Part shown: piece after piece, positions 6,523-11,811 of the stretch
Layout: each line of letters opens with the position of its first letter
Position numbering within the stretch: the first letter of the stretch is position 1
NCBI GenBank assembly: GCA_964623885.1
Contig: CAZUVM010000201.1
Coordinates: 1-11,811 of the forward strand
Origin: CAZUVM01 sp964623885
GTDB taxonomy: Bacteria; Verrucomicrobiota; Verrucomicrobiia; Limisphaerales; UBA8199
Direction of reading: 5' to 3'
Length of the DNA: 11,811 bases
Notes under the pieces: model-generated
Databases searched by the model: none
What the model was told of the DNA's origin: nothing
Seen by the model: only the letters and a program-made list of their open reading frames with translations
Position numbers and translations under genes: made by a program

Positions 6523-6615
6523 ATGAAACGCGCTTACAGCGCTGGGACTGATTTTTTGGGTCGTAAACCCAAGGCGTTGCCTTGGGCTGGTATGAATGAC
6601 GCCGTTGGCGTCTGA
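6523..6615 (+). other. Conserved 30-codon frame inside the repeat, copy 2
   Basis: This is the counterpart of 2839-2931: MKRAYSAGTDFLGRKPKA then LPWAGMNDAVGV and TGA. The hairpins CCCAAGGC-GTT-GCCTTGGG (6568-6586) and GACGCC-GTT-GGCGTC (6598-6612) are identical to copy 1. Whether it is translated cannot be judged from two copies. Confidence 0.35.
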
Positions 6616-6675
6616 CACCGGGCTGTGCTTGGAAAGTACCCCCCCAGTGGCGGACGGCGCCCGATTGCGCGGAGC

Positions 6676-6694
6676 GCGCGACGTCCCGACGCGC
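6676..6694 (-). repeat. Covarying hairpin repeat, copy 4 (inverted)
   Basis: Read on the minus strand: stem GCGCG / CGCGC around loop TCGGGACGT, preceded by TTGCTGCT, as in copy 1. Confidence 0.8.
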
Positions 6695-6764
6695 AGCAGC
6701 AAATTACTCAAGAGAGGACGCGAGGCATTAACCAGGCTCATCCACCGTCAAGAAGTTGGCAGCG

Positions 6765-6882
6765 AGACGCTGGCAGAACCCGCAGGCGAGGACGCCCGCG
6801 CTTCATTCCCTCGTGGCCGCTGCGGGCCGGGACGTCCCGCGGTCCGGGCGAATAGTACGCGCTGCGAGCCGGGGCGTCTCGC
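6765..6882 (+). repeat. Compound repeat with hairpin copies 5 and 6
   Basis: AGCGAGACGCTG, then AACCCGCAGGCGAGGACGCC, then two 42-base-period hairpin units: GCGGG/CCCGC (6822-6840) and GCGAG/CTCGC (6864-6882, loop CCGGGGCGT). The AACCCGCAGGCGAGG module also precedes the hairpin at 7870, 10676 and (as AACCTGCAGG) 10901, so the two modules travel together. Confidence 0.8.
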
Positions 6883-6928
6883 GGTGCGATATTAAGAGCG
6901 CCGATTCCCGTTCGAGCAGGTTGCATGG

Positions 6929-7246
6929 TTAGTAATCTCGAAGAATCGATTTCGCAATGCGCCAGGGAACTATGGTTCCGAGAATCCAGAGGCCGAAGAA
7001 CACAATGGTGTATATGCCGTTTACCAGGCGGAGTTTTTCCCACGTCCAGCCCGGCAAAATGATATCGCCGGCGGACTGGTGTGTGCCCGCACTCGTCCAA
7101 AAGGCTGCGTCGAAACCGGAGTCGGTGCATTGAAACGCGCGCCCGGATACGAAAAGCTCCCAAGCCATCCACGTAATGACCAGGGACACCATCAAGCTCA
7201 CCAGCCCAAAAAGGAGCCCCAAACCCATATCGCGTAGTTGTTTCAC
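6929..7246 (-). CDS. Small two-helix membrane protein of unknown function
   Basis: The 105-residue product has two strongly hydrophobic segments, roughly 8-33 (LGLLFGLVSLMVSLVITWMA) and 76-96 (NGIYTIVFFGLWILGTIV), joined by a polar loop with one cysteine (Cys40). The C-terminus is short and basic. The likely topology is a helical hairpin in the inner membrane. I recognise no family. The frame begins at GTG 7246; an alternative ATG lies at 7228, seven codons in, and neither has a clear ribosome site. It stands alone: repeats precede and follow it and its neighbours are not in a shared operon. The membrane-type composition makes it probably real. Confidence 0.6.
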   Translation of the reverse strand: MKQLRDMGLGLLFGLVSLMVSLVITWMAWELFVSGRAFQCTDSGFDAAFWTSAGTHQSAGDIILPGWTWEKLRLVNGIYTIVFFGLWILGTIVPWRIAKSILRDY

Positions 7247-7527
7247 AGCTTCACGGCCGAATGCAGGAACCGAGCTTAACTACCTATTCAGTACGGAAGG
7301 TTTCGGCCTAAGTAGATAATAGTCAGCAACACGGAATTCACAAGACGCCTCAGGGGCTGAAGCCTGCGCTCTGCTCCACATGCCTCGGCTCAGATAACCC
7401 TCGTTGCTGCTGCGAGCCGGGACGTCTCGCGGTCCGGCACCAGAGTCAAATTTCATCTTGACGCTCCAGGGGGGCCGGTAGCACTGTTCTGGTTAGTTGG
7501 CTGAACAAAACCAGATTGAGGTGTTCA
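7247..7527. other. Gap with hairpin repeat copy 7 and the promoter region of the CBM48 gene
   Basis: Hairpin repeat copy 7 (GCGAG/CTCGC, loop CCGGGACGT) lies at 7412-7430, preceded by CTCGTTGCTGCT. A TTGACG at 7458-7463 could be a -35 element for the CBM48 gene, but no good -10 follows at the right distance. No gene is seen. Confidence 0.5.
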
Positions 7528-7806
7528 ATGCCAAAACCTAAAAAGCAAAAAGTAACCTTCTCCTTCACCGACTCCGATGCGCAAGCCGTGCAGTTGGCGG
7601 GGGACTTTACGGGCTGGCAACAGGCGCCTATCAGCCTCAAGAAAGACAAAACGGGCGTTTGGAAAAAGACGGTTTCACTCGAGCCGGGCAGGTACGAGTA
7701 TCGGCTCCTGGTCGATGGACACTGGCGCGATGACCCGCAATGTCGCGACCACCAACCTAATCAGTTTGGCGGTCAGAATTGCGTTTGCATCGTGAATGGC
7801 GCGTAG
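7528..7806 (+). CDS. Stand-alone CBM48 / glycogen-binding domain protein
   Basis: The 92-residue product is almost entirely one early-set carbohydrate-binding domain of the CBM48/AMPK-beta type. It shows KVTFSFTDSDAQAVQLAGDF, then TGWQ (the GDFxxW signature), a VWKKTVSLEPGRYEYRLLVD strand pair, DGHWRDDP and the closing PNQFGGQNCVCIV. In larger enzymes this domain precedes branching or debranching catalytic domains and contacts alpha-glucan. Here no catalytic domain follows: TAG at 7804 ends the frame. Such single-domain proteins may bind glycogen or act as protein partners. GAGG six bases before ATG 7528 decides the start over an in-frame TTG at 7516. The gene is convergent with the M48 peptidase gene, 87 bases apart. 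There is no signal peptide, so it is cytoplasmic. Confidence 0.88.
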   Translation: MPKPKKQKVTFSFTDSDAQAVQLAGDFTGWQQAPISLKKDKTGVWKKTVSLEPGRYEYRLLVDGHWRDDPQCRDHQPNQFGGQNCVCIVNGA

Positions 7807-7851
7807 CATCGACGGCCGATAGAGAGAACGTCGGCAAGCGCTGCAAGACTG

Positions 7852-7930
7852 GAAGCGAGACGCTGCCAAAACCCGCAGGCGAGGAGGCCGGCGCTACGCC
7901 TCGTTGCTGCTGCGAGCCGGGACGTCTCGC
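7852..7930 (+). repeat. Compound repeat with hairpin copy 8, overlapping the end of the M48 gene
   Basis: AGCGAGACGCTG, AACCCGCAGGCGAGG and the hairpin GCGAG/CTCGC (7912-7930, loop CCGGGACGT) form the same compound element as at 6765-6882. Its right half lies inside the coding frame of the M48 peptidase, which stops at 7894-7896 within the element. Confidence 0.85.
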
Positions 7931-9174
7931 GGTTCGGTATTTAGCAGGGCGGTTTCGCGTTCGAGCAGGGTCGGATGGGAATAATAGAAGCTGCTGTAGA
8001 GCGGATGCGGTGTGAGGTTGCTCAAGTTTTTTTCGTTTAGCTTCCGCAGCGCGCCGATCAATGACTGCGGTTCGCGCATGGCCCCGGCGGCAAAGGCGTC
8101 GGCCTGATATTCGTAACGCCGCGACCACCAGTGCGCTACCGGCGACAGCCAGAAAGTGAACAAGCCCGCGAGCAACCCGAACAGCAGCAGCGCCGGGGTG
8201 ACATTGCCCGCGCTGAACCCGAAGCTCGTGTAAAACCAGTCCTGCCTTGCCAGCCAGGCCACGAAATAAAATCCAATCAGCGAACCGGCAGCGGATGCCG
8301 CCAGCATCTTGGGTATGTGCCGTTTTTTGTAATGCCCAATTTCGTGCGCCAACACGGCCGCCAGTTCCAGCTCAGCTAACTGCTGGACGAGCGTATCGAA
8401 CAAGACGATTTTGCGGAATCGTCCGAACCCTGTGAAAAAGGCGTTCGAGTGCCGGGAACGCTTGCTACCGTCCATCACCTGGATGCTTTGAGCGCGGAAT
8501 CGAGTTTCGTCGGCGAGTTTGAGGAGGCGTTCGCGCAGCGAGCCTTCAGGCAGCGGCGTGAATTTGTTGAACAACGGCAGAATCAGCACCGGCGCCAGGA
8601 CCGACATGAGCAATTGGAAAACGAGCAACGCGCCCCAGGCCCAAAACCACCACCAAGCTCCCATCCAATCGACCAGCTTCAGCACCAGCACCAGCAGCGG
8701 ATAGCCTAAGACCAATCCCAGCACCAACCCTTTTAGCCGGTCGAGCCACCACGTCTTTTGGGTTGAAGTATTGAACCCGAATCTCTCTTCCAAAATGAAT
8801 TGCGCATACCATTCCAGAGGAAGACCAGGTAGTGACAGCGCCAGGCCGACCATGAAAAGGTAACCGCCCATTGACCATGCGGCAGCGCCGAACTTGTGTT
8901 GGAACCAGTCAAAACTCCAGGGCAGCACGCCACTGAACAACACCAGGGCGAGGATGATAACATCATAGGTCAGCTCGATGCGATGCAACTGCCCTTTGGC
9001 CAAAGTATATTGCACGGTTTTGGCGTAGGTGGGCTCGTCAATGATGCTGCGGAAAGCCTCGGGGACAGGGCCCGAATGCGCGAGCACGTTGCGCCGGTTC
9101 AACCAATCAAGCCAGAGCTGCACCGCCCATTTGGCGAACAATAGTCCGGCGATTACCGCGGCGACGAGACTCAT
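7894..9174 (-). CDS. Ste24/CAAX-type M48 membrane metallopeptidase
   Basis: The 426-residue product is an integral-membrane zinc peptidase of the M48 family, Ste24/CAAX prenyl protease 1 type. HEIGH at 277-281 gives two zinc ligands and the catalytic Glu278. EYQAD at 355-359 gives the third ligand, Glu355. SNAFFTGFGRFRKIVLFDTL (243-262) is the usual strand before the active site, and SSFYYSHPTLLER (394-406) the usual C-terminal motif. Several hydrophobic segments precede and follow the site (about 1-21, 70-85, 100-118, 147-168, 173-200, 290-307, 326-348). Bacterial members act in membrane protein quality control; prenyl processing is not implied. ATG 9174 is 8 bases after the dapL stop, so the two are probably cotranscribed. 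The last 12 residues (PRDVPARSSNEA) and the stop are encoded by an interspersed repeat and are not part of the family. Confidence 0.93.
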   Translation of the reverse strand: MSLVAAVIAGLLFAKWAVQLWLDWLNRRNVLAHSGPVPEAFRSIIDEPTYAKTVQYTLAKGQLHRIELTYDVIILALVLFSGVLPWSFDWFQHKFGAAAWSMGGYLFMVGLALSLPGLPLEWYAQFILEERFGFNTSTQKTWWLDRLKGLVLGLVLGYPLLVLVLKLVDWMGAWWWFWAWGALLVFQLLMSVLAPVLILPLFNKFTPLPEGSLRERLLKLADETRFRAQSIQVMDGSKRSRHSNAFFTGFGRFRKIVLFDTLVQQLAELELAAVLAHEIGHYKKRHIPKMLAASAAGSLIGFYFVAWLARQDWFYTSFGFSAGNVTPALLLFGLLAGLFTFWLSPVAHWWSRRYEYQADAFAAGAMREPQSLIGALRKLNEKNLSNLTPHPLYSSFYYSHPTLLERETALLNTEPRDVPARSSNEA

Positions 9175-9182
9175 TACGATCT

Positions 9183-10430
9183 TCAGAACTCGAATTTCAC
9201 ATCGCCCAACCGCTTGGCGATCTCACCCAAGATCCGTTGCTCATCGGATTCATTCTTCGCGACGAATGTCACACTGAAGCGCAGGTACGGTCCGGCGTCA
9301 TCCCACGGAACGCTGGAGATGAGCTTCTCGGTGATCAGCCATTGCGAGACATCTTCCGCCGTTTGGAATTGGATGCGGCTTCCATCCGGTTTGACGGCTG
9401 CTTTTGGCGCGCGCACATAAAGAAAGAACGAACCCTTGGGTTTGCGCGCCTGGAATCCTGCCCGGCCCAGCACCTGTACCAGCGCGCTCATCCGCCGCGA
9501 GTATTTCGCGGCGATTTTCTCTGTAATGTCCGGATGATCCAGACCGTAAGCGGCGGCGTGCTGAATCGCCAGGAACTGGCCGGAATCCGTATTGTCTTTC
9601 ACGTCCCCGTATGCCTTCACCAACAACGGATTCCCCGCCACAAACCCGCAACGCCAGCCGGTCATATTGAAGCTTTTGCTCGCCGAATGGAGTTCGAGTC
9701 CGACGTCTTTGGCTCCTGGCGTGGCCAGGAAACTAAGCGGACGACCTTCGAACACAAGGGCTGCGTACGCCGCATCGTGGATTACGACCAAGTCGTGCTT
9801 TTTTGCAAACGCGACCACTTTGGTGAAGAACTCAGGCGTGGCGCTGGCGCCGGTCGGGTTGTTCGGATAATTGAGGACCAGGACTTTGGCCTTTTCCAGC
9901 ACGTCCGCTGGCACGCTCTCCAGGTCAGGCAGGAATTGGTTGGCCTCTGTCAGCGGCAGATTGTGCACGAGACCGCCGTAATATTTGGCGTGCGTGCCGA
10001 ACACCGGGTAACCCGGCGTGGTCATCAGGACGTAATCTCCCGGGTTGATGAGCACGGCCGGCAGAATCGAAAGCGCCGCCTTGCTGCCGATCGAATGCAG
10101 GATCTCCGTCTCCGGATTGATCCCCGTTACGCGACAAACCCGTTCGAGGTAACGCGCTGCCGCTTCTTTCAAGACCGCGTCGCCGTTGTCCGCATATCCG
10201 CGATTCTCAGGTTTCCGTGCTTCGTCGCAGAGTTTGCCAACCACTTCGGGGAACGCCATTTCGTCGGGTTCGCCAACGCCCATGTCGATAATCTCCGCTC
10301 CGGGATGCGCCGCCATGGCCGCGCGCTTGGCGCGTTTGATTTTCTCGAATTTGTAGATCGCCTGCGACTTGCCGTATTGGCGACCGCCAATGCGTTCGGC
10401 GAAAAGATTCTGAATGTAGGTTTCGGACAT
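9183..10430 (-). CDS. dapL: LL-diaminopimelate aminotransferase, DapL2-type
   Basis: The 415-residue product is a fold-type I PLP aminotransferase. The opening RIGGRQYGKSQAIYKFEKIK and IDMGVGEPDEMA (48-59), RGYADNG (77-83), YPNNPTGA (188-195), HDAAYAALVFEG (218-229) and the PLP lysine in SASKSFNMTGWR (Lys252) follow the DapL2 class known from methanogens and some bacteria. DapL converts tetrahydrodipicolinate directly to LL-diaminopimelate with glutamate as amino donor, bypassing the succinyl or acetyl steps, and feeds lysine and peptidoglycan synthesis in the cytoplasm. Length fits the family. The start ATG 10430 has only a weak upstream AGGA at poor distance. It is followed after 8 bases by the M48 peptidase gene. 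Substrate is inferred from subclass resemblance; a related aminotransferase role is the alternative. Confidence 0.88.
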   Translation of the reverse strand: MSETYIQNLFAERIGGRQYGKSQAIYKFEKIKRAKRAAMAAHPGAEIIDMGVGEPDEMAFPEVVGKLCDEARKPENRGYADNGDAVLKEAAARYLERVCRVTGINPETEILHSIGSKAALSILPAVLINPGDYVLMTTPGYPVFGTHAKYYGGLVHNLPLTEANQFLPDLESVPADVLEKAKVLVLNYPNNPTGASATPEFFTKVVAFAKKHDLVVIHDAAYAALVFEGRPLSFLATPGAKDVGLELHSASKSFNMTGWRCGFVAGNPLLVKAYGDVKDNTDSGQFLAIQHAAAYGLDHPDITEKIAAKYSRRMSALVQVLGRAGFQARKPKGSFFLYVRAPKAAVKPDGSRIQFQTAEDVSQWLITEKLISSVPWDDAGPYLRFSVTFVAKNESDEQRILGEIAKRLGDVKFEF

Positions 10431-10585
10431 AATTGCGAATGGCTAGTCCTGGACAGGGACTGGGCCTCATTCGGCCGCGGACAATAACGGAAGAGAGGAA
10501 GGGAAGCAAGTTAGTGGCTGCAAAGCGCGGCAGGCCGCAACCGAAGCTGGCAGGAATATTAAGAACATAAAAATGGCATTGAGAT
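10431..10585. other. dapL upstream region
   Basis: No gene is seen. A promoter for dapL must lie here or in the adjacent repeat, but no convincing -35/-10 pair was found on the minus strand. Confidence 0.4.
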
Positions 10586-10820
10586 GGAACAATTCAGTTT
10601 AACCACAGATTCACACGGATAAACACAGATGAAAAAGGCCGACGTCGAATATTTGTGCCGGCGGGACGCCGACACAACCCGCAGGCGAGGACGCCCGCGT
10701 TAAGTGTCGTTCCCCTCTCGTTGTCGCTGCGAGCCGGGACGTCTCGCGGTCCGGTGACCGCAGATCACCGAGATTCGTTTGCGAACGTCGAACTTCGAAC
10801 GCCCAACTTCGAACTTAGCC
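10586..10820 (+). repeat. Tandem duplicated compound repeat, unit A (hairpin copy 9)
   Basis: Unit A begins GGAACAATTCAGTTTAACCA, then CACAGAT-type repeats, CGTCGAATATTTGTGC, AACCCGCAGGCGAGGACGCC, the hairpin GCGAG/CTCGC (10729-10747), CCGCAGATCACCGAGATTCG and a CGAACGTCGAAC cluster. Unit B repeats the same order at once. Confidence 0.9.
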
Positions 10821-11023
10821 GGAACAATTCAGTTTAACCACAGATAAACACAGATGAGAAAGGTCGAACGTCGAATATTTGTGCGGCGAGACGCCGACAC
10901 AACCTGCAGGCGAGGACGCCCGCGTTACGTGTCGTTCCCCCTCGTTGCCGCTGCGAGCCGGGACGTCTCGCGGTCCGGTGACCGCAGATCACCGAGATTC
11001 GTTTGCGAACGTCGAACGTCGAG
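10821..11023 (+). repeat. Tandem duplicated compound repeat, unit B (hairpin copy 10)
   Basis: Unit B has the same modules in the same order as unit A. It lacks 10 bases in the CACAGAT segment and is shorter at the 3' end, where it stops 15 bases from the TGA of the 79-residue gene on the opposite strand. The hairpin is at 10953-10971. Confidence 0.9.
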
Positions 11024-11037
11024 CTTTGGCGTTCGGC

Positions 11038-11277
11038 TCAGCCCCGGTCGACGAACTCCAGCATCTCGTCGGGCTCGCCGAGGAACTTAACTCCGCCATC
11101 GTCATCGCAGACCATCACGCCGCGGTCGCTGCCGATGTAATCTTCGTAGCCGGGAGCGAACTCCTCCGATTCGCCGTTGCTCACGAATACCACGGTCGCG
11201 TATTCACCGTTGCGCTGGATGCGATCGCCGGCGTGAACTTCTTCGCCGGTGATATAGTGTAGAAGATCGGCGTCCAT
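11038..11277 (-). CDS. Small acidic protein of unknown function
   Basis: The 79-residue product begins MDADLLHYITGEEVHAGDRI and is strongly acidic (many Asp/Glu, for example NGESEEFAPGYEDY and VCDDDGG). Alternating hydrophobic residues (ATVVFV, GVMVC, GVKFLG) suggest a small beta-barrel, and the phrase YITGEEVHAGDRI resembles the start of small hypothetical proteins with an SH3-like look. No signal peptide or membrane segment is present. A possible promoter lies at 11310-11339 and no strong Shine-Dalgarno precedes ATG 11277. Its stop lies 15 bases from the duplicated repeat. The frame, composition and promoter position make a real gene likely; the function is unknown. Confidence 0.65.
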   Translation of the reverse strand: MDADLLHYITGEEVHAGDRIQRNGEYATVVFVSNGESEEFAPGYEDYIGSDRGVMVCDDDGGVKFLGEPDEMLEFVDRG

Positions 11278-11309
11278 AGGTATTTTGCTGTTTTGTGGCT
11301 TGACGCCCT

Positions 11310-11339
11310 AGAATAGTCGAAATTGCCTTTTGGAGGCAA
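11310..11339 (-). promoter_or_regulatory. Possible promoter for the 79-residue gene
   Basis: On the minus strand TTGCCT (11339-11334) and TATTCT (11315-11310) are separated by 18 bases, about 30 bases before the start codon. Each matches the vegetative consensus at four of six positions. The -35 overlaps a perfect inverted repeat, TTGCCT with AGGCAA (11323-11339), which could be a binding site. Function is unproven. Confidence 0.35.
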
Positions 11340-11387
11340 GTGGAATGTGCGTGGTATGAAAATATGCACCGCCCAAGCAACGGATTG

Positions 11388-11512
11388 GGTGCGACCTTTC
11401 AGCCGTCGCTACGCGACGGTGCAGTAATTCATACGGTTATTCCGGGGGCTCAAGCGCCTCGGCTAATTTCAGATTATCGCTACGCGATGCGGGGCTCGTC
11501 CCCCACGGTTGA
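11388..11512. repeat. Hairpin-rich intergenic repeat with TAC-loop stems
   Basis: CCGTCGC-TAC-GCGACGG (11403-11419) and ATCGC-TAC-GCGAT (11476-11488) have the same three-base loop and core. The loop is also that of GCGCT-TAC-AGCGC at 2846-2858. Short frames here are open on both strands but resemble no protein family, so the stretch is best seen as repeat sequence. Confidence 0.5.
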
Positions 11513-11605
11513 TTTACCCGACTCGATCGGACTGGGGCCGTGTCCGCCCGTCTTAACCTAGCCATAGCCCGGCGCTTTCGGTCTTCCGTCTCCTGACGAA
11601 ATGCG

Positions 11606-11611
11606 TATACT
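11606..11611 (+). promoter_or_regulatory. Possible -10 element just before the DAHP synthase start
   Basis: TATACT matches the vegetative -10 at five of six positions and ends 8 bases before the ATG at 11620. Transcription from it would begin at about the start codon. The -35 position (around 11583) is poor. Confidence 0.4.
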
Positions 11612-11619
11612 GTGGGCCG

Positions 11620-11811
11620 ATGTTGCCTACGCAAAACCTGCGGGTACGAGAAGTGGTCCGGCTGTTGACGCCGCGCGCGCTGAAGGTGGAGCTGCCGACC
11701 ACAGAGGCTGCCAACCAGGCGGTAGTGGCCAACCGCCGCAGCGTGACGGCGATTCTGCAGCAACAGGATCCCCGCTGGCTGGTGGTGGTCGGCCCGTGCT
11801 CGATTCATGAC
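11620..11811 (+). CDS. DAHP synthase (type I), N-terminal part (partial at right edge)
   Basis: The 64 residues present begin MLPTQNLRVREVVRLLTPRA, continue with VVANRRSVTAILQQQDPRW and end LVVVGPCSIHD, which is the signature of 3-deoxy-D-arabino-heptulosonate 7-phosphate synthase of the AroF/AroG/AroH type (usually about 350 residues). The enzyme joins phosphoenolpyruvate and erythrose 4-phosphate at the entry of the shikimate pathway in the cytoplasm; the cysteine of GPCS contributes to the metal site. The start is chosen because its N-terminal helix matches the family; an upstream ATG at 11601 is in another frame. No Shine-Dalgarno precedes ATG 11620. Which feedback class it belongs to cannot be told from this part, so no symbol is given. 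Confidence 0.93.
   Translation, partial: MLPTQNLRVREVVRLLTPRALKVELPTTEAANQAVVANRRSVTAILQQQDPRWLVVVGPCSIHD

Larger units (their letters stand above)
6311..6706. repeat. Long dispersed direct repeat, copy 2
   Basis: This aligns in the same orientation with 2608-3021. Most of the divergence lies in the first 200 bases; from AACAAACGATG onward the copies are close to identical. It contains a weakened form of the two-hairpin element (ACAC...GTGT at 6329-6351, lacking the AAACTGTT stem) and a CGAACGTCGAACATCGAACG cluster from 6434. The gap 6199-6310 before it holds the unassigned promoter region of the Skp-like gene. Confidence 0.85.

Noticed and set aside
7446..7649. 67-codon minus-strand frame over the start of the CBM48 gene
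   Set aside because: It is a shadow of the plus-strand CBM48 gene, which has a ribosome site and clear domain motifs.
9237..10487. 416-codon plus-strand frame opposite dapL
   Set aside because: It is an antisense shadow of a clear aminotransferase gene with all motifs intact; its own translation is rich in Arg, His and Cys and resembles nothing.
2991..10971. Repeated 19-base hairpins considered as a CRISPR array
   Set aside because: Copies are dispersed over 8 kb in both orientations without regular spacers, and no cas gene is present.

Overview
The window looks like a chromosomal segment of a soil-type member of the Verrucomicrobiota (Pedosphaera-like). This is inferred from the archaeal-type/DapL2-class LL-diaminopimelate aminotransferase, the fused acyltransferase/acyl-ACP synthetase, the Gfo/Idh/MocA remnant, and the many GC-rich interspersed repeats that fill the gaps between genes. 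No plasmid, phage, insertion sequence, tRNA, rRNA or CRISPR array was recognised.

Layout: 1-495 is the N-terminal part of alanyl-tRNA synthetase (minus, runs off the left edge). 496-957 has no gene but a very dense series of strong inverted repeats, including a possible three-way-junction RNA at 789-864. 958-2166 (minus) is a NrtA/NasS-type nitrate-binding protein without a signal peptide, possibly coupled to a short upstream ORF. 2304-3322 is repeat territory, followed by a 40-codon C-terminal remnant of a Gfo/Idh/MocA oxidoreductase (3323-3446, minus). 3463-5583 (aas-like) and 5665-6198 (Skp/OmpH-like periplasmic protein) form a minus-strand envelope pair. 6300-6900 is a second copy of the repeat block at 2608-3190. 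Then come a small two-helix membrane protein (6929-7246, minus), a stand-alone CBM48/glycogen-binding domain protein (7528-7806, plus), and a tight minus-strand operon dapL -> Ste24-type M48 peptidase (10430-7894). A tandem duplicated repeat (10586-11023), a 79-aa acidic protein (minus), another hairpin-rich repeat, and the start of a DAHP synthase (plus, runs off the right edge) complete the window.

The genes are mostly housekeeping: protein synthesis (AlaRS), nitrogen (nitrate binding), phospholipid repair and outer-membrane protein handling (Aas, Skp-like), cell-wall/lysine precursor synthesis (DapL), membrane proteolysis (M48) and entry to the shikimate pathway (DAHP synthase). They do not form one pathway.

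The most unusual content is non-coding. A hairpin repeat occurs ten times in both orientations, and its stem varies in a compensatory way (A-T, G-C and C-G at one stem position) while its loop is almost constant. One copy has supplied the last 12 codons and stop of the M48 peptidase. I did not see a defence system or other obviously new multi-gene system.
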